Of a stretch of DNA of 57,711 bases, positions 1 to 6,514 are shown in pieces. The DNA is from a virus: the IMG/VR virus record IMGVR_UViG_3300009506_000037, positions 1 through 57,711 of that record; one strand, written 5' to 3'. The first letter of the stretch is position 1, and every line of letters begins with the position of its first letter. The position numbers were made by a program, and so were the translations under genes. The notes beneath the pieces are model-generated. The model saw only the letters and a program-made list of their open reading frames with translations. It had not been told where the DNA came from and made no database searches.

Positions 1-144
1 CTGGCACGGCAGGAACTGGCCCAGTTACGACTCGTACTGGGTGACCAACAAGTTCAAGGCCGGGGCAACAGTCTCGGTGCTGGACATTGCTGGTCAGCGG
101 ATCAATGCAACCGTCGTTCAAAATGGCCGCGGCTACAAGATTGA
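1..144. repeat. Terminal direct repeat, left copy
   Basis: These 144 bases are identical to 57568-57711. The repeat lies inside a coding sequence and the reading frame is continuous across the join, so the two ends belong together. It is either an assembly overlap of a circularly permuted genome or a short true terminal redundancy. The sequence alone cannot tell which. Confidence 0.97.
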
Positions 145-214
145 GGCAGAGAACGGCATCACTTACCGGGCGCACAAGAAGAATCCATTGCAGTATATCT
201 ATCGCCCGAACTGA
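1..214 (+). CDS. Conserved hypothetical phage protein, C-terminal part (gene spans the junction)
   Basis: This is the 3' part of the gene that starts at 57338. The frame enters from the right end of the window, with codons starting at base 2, and stops at TGA 212-214. The full protein is 147 residues. Its N-terminal half (SGHGWLSVP, then VYLEEDCDAG around residues 45-55) looks like a small conserved phage family of unknown function. The stop codon directly abuts hammerhead ribozyme 1. The family match is from memory and no function can be assigned. Confidence 0.9.
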   Translation, partial: WHGRNWPSYDSYWVTNKFKAGATVSVLDIAGQRINATVVQNGRGYKIEAENGITYRAHKKNPLQYIYRPN

Positions 215-278
215 GTCGAAACGCCCTCCGGGGCGTCTGGGTACCGGTGGCTCCGGGCCCACTGATGAGACAAGCCAC
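215..278 (+). ncRNA. Type II hammerhead ribozyme 1
   Basis: The order is GTC (215-217), GAAA (218-221), stem III CGCCC/GGGCG (222-226, 231-235) with loop TCCG, cleavage triplet GTC (235-237), stem I TGGG/CCCA (238-241, 258-261) with inner CCGG/CCGG, core CTGATGA (262-268), and GAC (269-271). GAC pairs with the opening GTC as open stem II. A221 and T236 form the A15.1-U16.1 pair. Predicted cleavage is after C237. The stem I loop GTGGCT (247-252) is complementary to AGCCAC (273-278), giving a pseudoknot. A Shine-Dalgarno AGGAG follows at 279-283. Confidence 0.94.
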
Positions 279-290
279 AGGAGAATCACC

Positions 291-473
291 ATGAGCGAAC
301 CGATTGTTCTAACCCTGAGCGGGGGCGTCATTGAGCTGCTCGATGCCCCGGCTGGCACCGTGATTATAGTCCGTGACTATGACATCGATGACCCGGCCAA
401 CTATTACCCGGAGCAGATCATCTGTGACGAGTCTGGCCGGTACGTTGAGCGCGGTTTTCAGGTTCCGGACTGA
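291..473 (+). CDS. Hypothetical small protein (60 aa)
   Basis: The gene begins at ATG 291 after AGGAG at 279-283. An upstream ATG at 87 in the same frame would run through the previous gene and the ribozyme, and is rejected as a start. The product is acidic and starts MSEPIVLTLSGG; it shows no motif I recognise. In the unprocessed transcript it lies between ribozyme 1 and the promoter at 494. If ribozyme 1 cuts, its mRNA has a 53-nt leader beginning with the stem I hairpin. Confidence 0.85.
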   Translation: MSEPIVLTLSGGVIELLDAPAGTVIIVRDYDIDDPANYYPEQIICDESGRYVERGFQVPD

Positions 474-493
474 CTCTGCAACCGACTGCGAAT

Positions 494-522
494 TTGACAA
501 ATGTTAAATTATCGTCTACACT
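494..522 (+). promoter_or_regulatory. Sigma70-like promoter
   Basis: TTGACA (494-499) is separated by 17 bases from TACACT (517-522). The -10 lies in the palindromic string TCTACACTTGTAG, which recurs at 12161. The promoter boosts transcription of the gene at 556 inside the ribozyme-punctuated operon. Confidence 0.85.
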
Positions 523-555
523 TGTAGAGAACTTGCGAAAAATGAGGTACGCACA

Positions 556-861
556 ATGTCCGATATCAATGTCCATTCCGATGAAGCCCTTCGGAATCTA
601 ATGAAACAGTACCGTGACGGCATCGAGGCCCACCTGAACAGCGAGATTAAGGTGATCGTCAATCGGGCCATCAACGCATCCAGTCCGGTCATTACCGCCA
701 GCGCGGCCTACAAGCAGGTCGCTCCGGAAGTGGTTAAGCTGCTGTACGCCTATGTCCGGTCCAACCGGGCAGAGTGGAGCGGCGGACCTGACGTCTCGTC
801 TAACGTCGTCGAGGCCATGTGGCGGGAAACAGCCCTCGCCATGATGGGGAAGTGGGTCTAA
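556..861 (+). CDS. Hypothetical protein (101 aa)
   Basis: The start at 556 follows a GAGGTACGCACA leader with a GAGG ribosome site and lies about 27 bases after the expected transcription start of the 494 promoter. The protein is mostly helical in appearance, with no recognised domain, signal peptide or membrane segment. TAA (859-861) is followed at once by GTC of ribozyme 2, as at most other ribozyme-bearing junctions of this operon. Confidence 0.88.
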   Translation: MSDINVHSDEALRNLMKQYRDGIEAHLNSEIKVIVNRAINASSPVITASAAYKQVAPEVVKLLYAYVRSNRAEWSGGPDVSSNVVEAMWRETALAMMGKWV

Positions 862-922
862 GTCGAAACGCCCCTCAGGGGGCGTCTGGCCGGGTGGTCC
901 CCGGTCACTGATGAGACAGCCA
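862..922 (+). ncRNA. Type II hammerhead ribozyme 2
   Basis: GTC (862-864), GAAA (865-868), stem III CGCCCC/GGGGCG (869-874, 879-884) with loop TCAG, cleavage triplet GTC (884-886), stem I TGGCCGGG/CCCGGTCA (887-894, 900-907, one G-U), CTGATGA (908-914), GAC (915-917). Cleavage is expected after C886. The stem I loop TGGT (895-898) can pair with GCCA (919-922), the weakest pseudoknot of the six. The ATG inside CTGATGAG opens a false start for the next gene. Confidence 0.93.
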
Positions 923-937
923 ACAACAGGAGGCACC

Positions 938-1180
938 ATGCAAGTCGTCAGATATCGAACCGACCACGGCACGTGCTGTGCACTGGTCGAATCCGGGCGC
1001 AAGTGGCTGCAAGTGATCCAGATGGACTCGTCTGGTATCCGGGTCCGCAAGGTCCCATGCAGCGACGAGCGATACATGACCCCGATGGACTACCCGCTGG
1101 CCAAGGCCAAGAAGCGCTTCAGGCTGGCCGGTAGACGATTCGGGATCACCAAGGGCGCCAAGCAGTTACTGCGCGGCTAA
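938..1180 (+). CDS. Hypothetical basic protein (80 aa)
   Basis: ATG 938 follows AGGAGG (928-933). The longer frame from 911 starts inside the CTGATGA core of ribozyme 2, has no ribosome site, and is rejected. The C-terminal half is strongly basic (KAKKRFRLAGRRFGITKGAK), suggesting nucleic-acid contact, but no family is recognised. The gene is followed by the hairpin at 1186 rather than another ribozyme. Confidence 0.87.
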   Translation: MQVVRYRTDHGTCCALVESGRKWLQVIQMDSSGIRVRKVPCSDERYMTPMDYPLAKAKKRFRLAGRRFGITKGAKQLLRG

Positions 1181-1185
1181 TCACC

Positions 1186-1202
1186 GGGGGGCATTGCCCC
1201 CC
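1186..1202 (+). terminator. GC-rich hairpin, weak terminator or processing hairpin
   Basis: GGGGGGC (1186-1192) and GCCCCCC (1196-1202) pair around an ATT loop. No T tract follows, so intrinsic termination would be weak. It may instead protect the 3' end of the preceding message. Confidence 0.5.
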
Positions 1203-1224
1203 CATCCTAAGAGAGGTAATCACA

Positions 1225-1599
1225 ATGAAATATACCGTCGTTTCTGTTGAAGATAATTGTGACGTGGTCCGATACATCGAGGCCAATAGCGTCGGCGAGG
1301 CCAAAGACAAGGTCCTGCGACTGATGGATAGCGTTGAGCTGTCCGACGCTCCAAAGACGAAGACCATTCGCATCTCCGCAGTGTTCGAGGGGGAGCAGAA
1401 AGATGTGGCTGACAACCCGTCGCTGGAGAGCGGCGCAGCTAAGATCGTTGTCACGCTCAGTCACGGGCACCTGTATGTCCATCATGGTTATACCAGTGAC
1501 ATGCTCTGGGAAGGCGAGCTGCCGCAGGGTGGATGGAATGAGCTGCTCTGCTCCATCAAGTCCGCCACCATGGAAGGCCGGGGGATTCTCGGGTCATAA
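1225..1599 (+). CDS. Hypothetical protein (124 aa)
   Basis: ATG 1225 follows a GAGAGG ribosome site used, with small changes, before most genes of this genome. The protein starts MKYTVVSVEDN and looks like mixed alpha/beta; I recognise no domain, signal peptide or metal site. It sits between two hairpins (1186 and 1605) that take the place ribozymes occupy further upstream in the same operon. Confidence 0.87.
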   Translation: MKYTVVSVEDNCDVVRYIEANSVGEAKDKVLRLMDSVELSDAPKTKTIRISAVFEGEQKDVADNPSLESGAAKIVVTLSHGHLYVHHGYTSDMLWEGELPQGGWNELLCSIKSATMEGRGILGS

Positions 1600-1604
1600 C
1601 TGCT

Positions 1605-1630
1605 ACTGGCCATTCGCAAGAGTGGCCAGT
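1605..1630 (+). other. Intergenic RNA hairpin
   Basis: ACTGGCCA (1605-1612) and TGGCCAGT (1623-1630) form a perfect 8-bp stem with a 10-base loop. No T tract follows, so it is more likely a processing or stability hairpin than a terminator. Confidence 0.5.
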
Positions 1631-1656
1631 GTCGGTTCAACGAGAGGAGCGAGCCA

Positions 1657-1821
1657 ATGTGGATACAAGCAACAGAAGTACCCAATGTTTACCCAGTCTA
1701 TGACTGGCAATATGGCGATGGGAGCGGCCGCTGGATGATTGTCGGCTGGAATGGCAACTACAATGTCACCCATTACTTCAGCAACGCGCATCTTGATCAA
1801 TACGCGCAGATCGGAGGTTAA
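1657..1821 (+). CDS. Hypothetical small protein (54 aa)
   Basis: The open frame MWIQATEVPNVYP... runs from ATG 1657 to TAA 1819-1821 after CGAGAGGAGCGAGCCA, which carries a good GAGAGGAG ribosome site. The product is rich in Trp, Tyr and Asn and has no recognised domain. Its last codons contain the GGAGG site of the next gene, so the two are probably translated together. Confidence 0.8.
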   Translation: MWIQATEVPNVYPVYDWQYGDGSGRWMIVGWNGNYNVTHYFSNAHLDQYAQIGG

Positions 1822-1826
1822 TCATT

Positions 1827-2036
1827 ATGGCCTTTATCCCGCACGGCAATTTGTACCAGCTGCGCACGAAGCTGGCTTATCCGGTTGGCAGTTCATTCGT
1901 GGTGAACGGCCCCGATATGTTCGGCTACGTGGTAAAGCACATTGAAACAAACGAGTCCGGCACCCTGCATCTGGTCCGCGGCACTGGGAAAGTGCAGGCC
2001 CGGGTAAATTCACGTGGCATGTTGGAGGTGATCTGA
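1827..2036 (+). CDS. Hypothetical small protein (69 aa)
   Basis: ATG 1827 uses GGAGG at 1813-1817, inside the end of the upstream gene. The stop TGA (2034-2036) overlaps the ATG of the next gene, a coupling typical of compact phage operons. The protein is short and beta-rich in appearance (FGYVVKHIETNESGTLHLV), perhaps an SH3-like or Tudor-like barrel. That idea rests on residue pattern only. Confidence 0.83.
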   Translation: MAFIPHGNLYQLRTKLAYPVGSSFVVNGPDMFGYVVKHIETNESGTLHLVRGTGKVQARVNSRGMLEVI

Positions 2037-2299
2037 TGAGCACTCGCTACGAGGACTGCCCGAGATGTGGCGGCAATGGTATCGAACCCGGTACCGACGA
2101 CGATATCTGCACCCTGTGTCAGGGCGAACAGGTCATCGAGCAGAAACCTCGTCGCGAGGAGGTTACCGAGCAGGGTTCTTGTGACCATTGCGGCTTCAAC
2201 GGTCCGGTGCACGTGCTGTTTGACGTGTACACGGAGGAGGATGGCCGGGAGAACTGGGAGCACAAGATCTCCCTGTGCCATTCCTGCTATAACACTTAA
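2036..2299 (+). CDS. Zinc-finger protein, DnaJ-like cysteine motifs (87 aa)
   Basis: The protein has CPRCGGNG (residues 8-15) and CTLC (26-29), the spacing of a DnaJ-type zinc centre, then CDHC (49-52) and CHSC (81-84), a second four-cysteine site. Two zinc-binding modules are therefore likely. Such proteins often contact nucleic acid or protein partners; the target here is unknown. The start overlaps the upstream stop. Confidence 0.85.
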   Translation: MSTRYEDCPRCGGNGIEPGTDDDICTLCQGEQVIEQKPRREEVTEQGSCDHCGFNGPVHVLFDVYTEEDGRENWEHKISLCHSCYNT

Positions 2300-2330
2300 C
2301 CGAATTCGAACTTGACTTCGGTTAAGTTTT
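2295..2330 (+). terminator. Intrinsic terminator overlapping a promoter
   Basis: CTTAACCGAA (2295-2304) and TTCGGTTAAG (2317-2326) form a perfect 10-bp stem followed by TTTT (2327-2330). The 3' arm and T tract lie within the -35 to -10 interval of the next promoter, so a single element both ends the upstream transcript and starts a new one. Confidence 0.7.
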
Positions 2331-2340
2331 CATCTACATT
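2312..2340 (+). promoter_or_regulatory. Sigma70-like promoter for the DUF932-like gene
   Basis: TTGACT (2312-2317), a 17-base spacer, and TACATT (2335-2340) in the context TCTACATTTTG. The same -10 string occurs on the minus strand at 9324-9329. The expected start lies about 25 bases before the gene at 2371. Confidence 0.82.
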
Positions 2341-2370
2341 TTGTTTATACCAACGAGAGAGGTAATTCCC

Positions 2371-3135
2371 ATGACAAGCAAAGTAAACCTGATGTTACAC
2401 ACCGGCGGCTTCCACGTTGAGCGGGAAGAGCTGCACGCCAAGGACAATACACCCGCGTCAACCGACTCATGGGTGCCCATACCGCACTGGATGTTGACCG
2501 ATGAGGTCGAGCGCTCCCTGATTGCGGCCGGGTACGAGATCGTGGCACAGGAGCATGCCTTGGCTCGTGGTGGCAACCGCTACTTCGGCCTGTTCGAGCT
2601 GGCCTCAGCCAATAGTGACTACAACATGATCATGGGCGTTCGTAACAGCCATGACAAGTCCTTCCCGGCGGGTCTGGTGGTTGGGTCTGGCGTGTTCGTC
2701 TGCGACAATCTCTGCTTCTCTGGCGAGGTGAAAGTGGGCCGTCGTCATACCAGCAACATCAATCGTGACCTGCCCGGTCTGATTGACGCCGCCATTGGCA
2801 AGGTCAACACCATGAAGGTGTCGCAGGAAGCACGCCTCGAGGCCTACAAGACTACCGAGTTCAGCCAGTACCTGTCCGACCACCTGCTGGTCGAGCTGCT
2901 GCGGACCCGGGTCGTGACCGCCACCAAGATTCCGAAGATTCTCAAGTCGTACGAGAGTCCGGAGCACCCGGAGTTTCTGGTGGACGGCTTCACCGCATGG
3001 CGTTTCTTCAATGCCGTGACCGAGCACCTGAAGGGTGGTCTGGCTGACCTGCCTCGTGTAGGACAATCCTTACACGGGATTCTGGATGGCCAGTGCGGCA
3101 TCACCATCGATGGCGAGGGTAATATCGTCAAGTAA
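2371..3135 (+). CDS. DUF932-like protein (254 aa)
   Basis: The core MGVRNSHDKSFPAG, then GSGVFVCDNLCFSGE and RDLPGLI (roughly residues 88-150), matches what I know of the DUF932 family found in phages and plasmids. Its biochemical role is unsettled; an association with anti-restriction or plasmid functions has been proposed. ATG 2371 has a GAGAGAGG ribosome site; the in-frame ATG at 2341 lies on the promoter and is rejected. The gene has its own promoter (2312) and terminator (3142). Confidence 0.85.
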   Translation: MTSKVNLMLHTGGFHVEREELHAKDNTPASTDSWVPIPHWMLTDEVERSLIAAGYEIVAQEHALARGGNRYFGLFELASANSDYNMIMGVRNSHDKSFPAGLVVGSGVFVCDNLCFSGEVKVGRRHTSNINRDLPGLIDAAIGKVNTMKVSQEARLEAYKTTEFSQYLSDHLLVELLRTRVVTATKIPKILKSYESPEHPEFLVDGFTAWRFFNAVTEHLKGGLADLPRVGQSLHGILDGQCGITIDGEGNIVK

Positions 3136-3141
3136 TTCACC

Positions 3142-3166
3142 GGGGGCTACGGCCCCCATTTTTTTT
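3142..3166 (+). terminator. Rho-independent terminator
   Basis: GGGGGC (3142-3147) and GCCCCC (3152-3157) form a stem with a TACG loop, a stable UNCG tetraloop, followed by eight T (3159-3166). It ends the DUF932-like transcript. Confidence 0.9.
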
Positions 3167-3180
3167 GAGAGGAGACCGAC

Positions 3181-3375
3181 ATGTACTGGGTATTCAAGCG
3201 CAAGGCATGGGTCCGCGATCCCACCTACCCGGGCGGCTGGAAACCGTTCGTCGGGAGAAAGACCCACGTGGCGTACGTCGATACGCCCGACGAGGCTCGT
3301 CGCATCTGCGGCGAGCATAACCGTAACCGCAAGAGCCGAGGTGAACCGTTCTGCGAATTCACCGCCGCTTATTGA
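3181..3375 (+). CDS. Hypothetical small basic protein (64 aa)
   Basis: ATG 3181 follows GAGAGGAG. The product begins MYWVFKRKAWVRDP and is rich in Arg, Lys and aromatic residues, with TPDEARRICGEHNRNRKSRG near the C terminus. I recognise no family. It lies just past a strong terminator, so expression depends on read-through or antitermination. Confidence 0.82.
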   Translation: MYWVFKRKAWVRDPTYPGGWKPFVGRKTHVAYVDTPDEARRICGEHNRNRKSRGEPFCEFTAAY

Positions 3376-3389
3376 GAGAGGAGAACACC

Positions 3390-3737
3390 GTGAGACAGAC
3401 AATAGAACTGCGACGTTACAATTCACACTACTACACCATGTTTGCCTATACCCCGACGCCGAAGGGCGTCAAGGGTGTGTCGCTGCTGTGCGAGAACCAC
3501 TTGACCGAGTTCATCGATATCCCGCGCAAGGCGCCGAGGCTGACGCTGGTGCTCTCTGACAAGCCCGTAAACAAGAACAGCTACTGGTTCGAATTCCGGA
3601 GGGGCCGGTTGTGGGTGCATTACGAGGGCAGCTGGCAAATGGTCCTGACTACCGTTGAATGTGACGAATGGGTCAAATGGAAGGGCCTGTATAACCGCCG
3701 CCTTTACGCTACGTTTTACTACCCGGTAGAGGCATAG
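3390..3737 (+). CDS. Hypothetical protein (115 aa)
   Basis: The likely start is GTG 3390, preceded by GAGAGAGGAG; the in-frame ATG at 3372 lies in that ribosome site. The protein is beta-rich with many Tyr and Arg residues and no recognised domain. Its 3' end overlaps the end of the convergent resolvase gene by 29 bases (3709-3737), so the plus and minus transcripts can form a short duplex here. Confidence 0.83.
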   Translation: MRQTIELRRYNSHYYTMFAYTPTPKGVKGVSLLCENHLTEFIDIPRKAPRLTLVLSDKPVNKNSYWFEFRRGRLWVHYEGSWQMVLTTVECDEWVKWKGLYNRRLYATFYYPVEA

Positions 3738-4143
3738 CCAGAATCCGCACCAGCGTGCGTTCGTGCTCGCCGTCCCCACAGATTGTCGGAAAGATTGTAG
3801 GGGTGGCGAGTATACATTCGACGGAATCGTCTTCGATTAACCCCACACCAGCAGGATGGCGCGCCGTCAGCGCGTCAATCAATCCCTTCATCCCCCCTAG
3901 CAAACCATCCCAGTCCCATGTCTGCACCTTGATCGGGTTCGCTTTGGCCCGGCGCTCAATGAACAGCAGGCACTGCTTCAGCGGTACCCGAGACCGGTCT
4001 ACCCCCACTGCTTGCATCACCATCCACGCCATGTCCTTGGTATGCTGCCGCTGCTTGGTCCAGTGCCACCGGATGAACTCATTGTTCATCGGGGTGACAC
4101 CGGGAAGCTCAAAGTCGTAGGCGTAATCGCCGTCGGTTAGCAT
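3709..4143 (-). CDS. RusA-like Holliday junction resolvase (144 aa)
   Basis: The motif DWDGLLGGMKGLIDAL (residues 77-92) followed by GLIEDDS (101-107) matches the RusA endonuclease pattern of spaced catalytic aspartates and a lysine: D77, D79, K86, D90, D105/D106. RusA cuts Holliday junctions and resolves branched DNA before packaging. The start at 4143 overlaps the upstream stop (TAATG). A longer frame from 4260 would run over the upstream small gene and is rejected. It is the last gene of the left operon. The family call is fairly firm. Confidence 0.8.
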   Translation of the reverse strand: MLTDGDYAYDFELPGVTPMNNEFIRWHWTKQRQHTKDMAWMVMQAVGVDRSRVPLKQCLLFIERRAKANPIKVQTWDWDGLLGGMKGLIDALTARHPAGVGLIEDDSVECILATPTIFPTICGDGEHERTLVRILAMPLPGSKT

Positions 4144-4316
4144 TACGCAGCCCCCAGCCTGCGCCAGAAGTGGAACAGGGCTTCTGCCCGGGGCTTCACT
4201 TCCTGACAAAAGTACCGGCGGAATTTGGTGCCACGGCGACGGGTGACAAGCACCACGCACCCCTTGTTGTCGTGAAACATCTCCAATTCGAACGGCGGTT
4301 TCGGCTCCAGCATCAT
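4143..4316 (-). CDS. Hypothetical small basic protein (57 aa)
   Basis: This short frame (MMLEPKPPFELEMF... ending WRRLGAA) starts at 4316, overlapping the methylase stop as ATGA, and ends at TAA 4143-4145, overlapping the resolvase ATG. Tight coupling on both sides is the main evidence that it is real. The middle is basic (VTRRRGTKFRRYF). No function is recognised. Confidence 0.75.
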   Translation of the reverse strand: MMLEPKPPFELEMFHDNKGCVVLVTRRRGTKFRRYFCQEVKPRAEALFHFWRRLGAA

Positions 4317-4897
4317 AAGTATGCCCTCATGGTGGTTAGCGATGGAAAAGGACTTGCGTCCGGATCCTGATATTTTGCCGGGTTCCAGACCGCTACCACA
4401 GAGTCGAAGTCCGGCGTGCTCAATGGCTGCAGCTTACCATCAATCGGGGCTTCAAACCGCAGCCTGCCCTCGACGATGATCAGGCTCTGGGCCTGCATCA
4501 CGTACTTGTGCCACCACTGCGTGCTCCACGAGGATGGAAGCAAACCGACGACGAAGGCGCCGTTGATTGAAGACAGCCATGCCTTCTCGACCCATGCTTC
4601 GATGCCCGGGATATAGGTATCGATGTGGTGACCCCGCTCCACGCAGCGTTTCTTTTTGCAGTTCTTCTTGCAGGGAAACTCCGGGTTCCCGTAGGGCGGG
4701 TTCATCCAGCACACCTCCTGTCCCCAGTCCTGCTGCAAGGCATCGTCCGCCTCAGTGAAATACTTCTCACACTTGGCAGTCAATGGCTCGGCGCAGACAT
4801 CCAGCGTGAACCCGAACACGTGGTTCAGCCGCTGGTAGAAACTCGCCGGCGTGCCGTGCTTGCGCTTGTCGATATTAATTGTTCTCTCTCTTGGCAT
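4313..4897 (-). CDS. Phage-type DNA N6-adenine methyltransferase (194 aa)
   Basis: The protein matches the phage Dam family (DNA_N-6-adenine-Mtfase): TLDVCAEP (residues 31-38), which in this family binds the cofactor, and the catalytic NPPYG (66-70). It would methylate adenine in DNA using S-adenosylmethionine, protecting phage DNA from host restriction. A Cys-rich insertion (residues about 74-90, CKKNCKKKRC) follows the catalytic motif and may bind zinc. It sits between a small unknown and the resolvase in the left operon. Confidence 0.9.
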   Translation of the reverse strand: MPRERTINIDKRKHGTPASFYQRLNHVFGFTLDVCAEPLTAKCEKYFTEADDALQQDWGQEVCWMNPPYGNPEFPCKKNCKKKRCVERGHHIDTYIPGIEAWVEKAWLSSINGAFVVGLLPSSWSTQWWHKYVMQAQSLIIVEGRLRFEAPIDGKLQPLSTPDFDSVVAVWNPAKYQDPDASPFPSLTTMRAYL

Positions 4898-5111
4898 GGA
4901 TAATTTTCCTTATGTCACGTCGTAGATTTTTACTGCCGCATCGATTGTCTGACGGAGTTACCGCGGCGAATATCTTCCGCAGCAATCCACATTTCAATCT
5001 GATCACGATTCGAAAATGTTTCTTGGTCTGTATCATCTGGATGATCTCGGCCCCTTCAGCCTCGATCATGGTCCTAATTTCTTTTTTCCACTTCCTGATT
5101 GTTGCCGCCAC
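4875..5111 (-). CDS. HicA-like small basic protein (78 aa)
   Basis: The start is GTG at 5111, eight bases after AAGGAG, inside the end of the upstream gene. The pattern of an N-terminal KEIRTMIEAEGAEI helix, a KHFRIVIRL strand, then VTPSDNRCGSKNLRRDIRK resembles small phage proteins with a HicA-like double-stranded RNA-binding fold. I infer RNA or protein binding from pattern only. It overlaps both neighbours. Confidence 0.72.
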   Translation of the reverse strand: MAATIRKWKKEIRTMIEAEGAEIIQMIQTKKHFRIVIRLKCGLLRKIFAAVTPSDNRCGSKNLRRDIRKIIHAKRENN

Positions 5112-5505
5112 GCTTGGTCTCCTTCACTAGGTGATTGAACTCCTCCTTCGGAATATAAACCTTGCCCTCGTGCGTCATCTCTTCGGGCTTGCCGGTCCGG
5201 CGAGATGTCAGACGGTACAACGTCGCGACATTCATCCAGATCTGGCGGTTACAGTAGCCCACTGCGACGATGGATGGTGCCTTGAAGAAATTCTCCAGCT
5301 GATACAGCCGCTTCACTATTTTCTCCTCCAGTACCACGTCCAGTGCTGCCTCATAATCTTCTTCGAAATTGAAGACGGCTATGATAGCCCGCGCTTCTGT
5401 GCTCCCCTCTGCAATATACACATGACAGTCAAGGTAATGCGTGTCCGGCAGCGGCATGGACCAGCCGCCCCAGATGGCCTTGATGTTGTCCATGATCTCG
5501 TTCAT
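5074..5505 (-). CDS. Hypothetical protein (143 aa)
   Basis: The start MNEIMDNIKAIWGG is coupled to the upstream gene, which ends at 5502. The C-terminal 40 residues are charged (MTHEGKVYIPKEEFNHLVKETK). No recognised domain. Its 3' end contains the AAGGAG ribosome site of the next gene. Confidence 0.82.
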   Translation of the reverse strand: MNEIMDNIKAIWGGWSMPLPDTHYLDCHVYIAEGSTEARAIIAVFNFEEDYEAALDVVLEEKIVKRLYQLENFFKAPSIVAVGYCNRQIWMNVATLYRLTSRRTGKPEEMTHEGKVYIPKEEFNHLVKETKRGGNNQEVEKRN

Positions 5506-5930
5506 AGAAATAAAAGCTCCTTGATTTTCAACAGGACCTGCTGGTTGAGTTGAGTGATCAGCTGCTCGTGTACCGTGACGCTGAATGTCGATACCAGCAT
5601 GGTAGTCTTGGCCACCGTGTATTGGTTTGGCATCATCCAGATTTGCATGGCGCAGGTTCTGGTGTGCTGGTTTTCATCCCGGGTCACGTCACCACCGAAG
5701 AACACCTTGATGCGGTGCTCAATCTCGAGTTGCGGTGCGGAAGGGACGCGGCCCGGGCCGCCAGAGGCTACCACTGAGTATTCTGCATGCCGCTCATCCT
5801 CGGTCATGTCCCAGAATGGCCGCTCGATGGTCATCCGTCCCATGATCGGCACCTTCCAGACATACTCTGGATACCGACACGCGAACCCATCGACCTTCAG
5901 CTCTTTGATACCGAAAGGGATCCTGCTCAC
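5502..5930 (-). CDS. Hypothetical protein (142 aa)
   Basis: The gene overlaps the gene before it (stop at 5927) and the one after it by 4 bases each, as expected inside an operon. It begins MSRIPFGIKELKVDGF and shows no signal peptide, metal motif or repeat. Function unknown. Confidence 0.82.
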   Translation of the reverse strand: MSRIPFGIKELKVDGFACRYPEYVWKVPIMGRMTIERPFWDMTEDERHAEYSVVASGGPGRVPSAPQLEIEHRIKVFFGGDVTRDENQHTRTCAMQIWMMPNQYTVAKTTMLVSTFSVTVHEQLITQLNQQVLLKIKELLFL

Positions 5931-6514
5931 TTGTCCAGCCCGTCCATGCGGAACTTCAGCTCGTCGTATGCCTTCTGCAGCTCGGCGGTCTTCTCTTCGT
6001 GCACCGCCTGCGCCGTTTCGGTAATGAGCTTCAGTGCTTTATCGGCCATCTCGGATACCCATGGGTGCCATCCATTATCGTCGTCAGATTGGTCGTCGTC
6101 TGGCTTATCGAGATGATTGTCAAAGTAAGTGCACAGGGCCACAGCCAGCGTGTCACTGCTATTCGCTTCCACATCGGACCAGCCGAGCCGGGACCTGAAG
6201 TCCTTCATCTCGGCGGCACGTTGGGGTTTCGGGGGCTCAGCGTACCCACCAGCCCAGCCGCAGGGCTCAGCTGTGCCCAGTCTGTCATTGTCCTGCGAGT
6301 CGTAGATCAGGTGCAGTCGCTGGTCGACATCGGCACACTTGAACATCCGCCATTTATCCGGGTTCTCTTCTACCATCCGGCGGGCTCGCTCTTCCGGGAA
6401 GCGCTCCGCGCCCTGAATATAGGCGGTATACCCGCTCCCATTCCGGGCGTACCACCTCGGGGAATTCCCCAGATACCCGGCTTCCTTGTTCTGAATGTAA
6501 TACAGGTCTGTCAT
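5927..6514 (-). CDS. Hypothetical protein (195 aa)
   Basis: ATG 6514 overlaps the helicase stop as ATGA; the longer in-frame start at 6547 lies inside the helicase and is rejected. The protein starts MTDLYYIQNKEAGYLGN. Residues near 130-145 are an acidic linker (KPDDDQSDDDN), followed by a predicted C-terminal helix with coiled-coil character. The N-terminal half resembles small phage proteins that carry an aromatic-rich module; no function is assigned. Confidence 0.82.
   Translation of the reverse strand: MTDLYYIQNKEAGYLGNSPRWYARNGSGYTAYIQGAERFPEERARRMVEENPDKWRMFKCADVDQRLHLIYDSQDNDRLGTAEPCGWAGGYAEPPKPQRAAEMKDFRSRLGWSDVEANSSDTLAVALCTYFDNHLDKPDDDQSDDDNGWHPWVSEMADKALKLITETAQAVHEEKTAELQKAYDELKFRMDGLDK

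Noticed and set aside
1-144. Biological long terminal repeat
   Set aside because: A 144-base repeat inside a gene, continuous in frame, is as easily an assembler overlap of a permuted genome; sequence alone cannot prove a packaged repeat.
2033-2040. CTGATGAG outside the ribozyme cluster
   Set aside because: No GAAA, stem III or cleavage triplet nearby; the string is simply a stop codon overlapping the next start.
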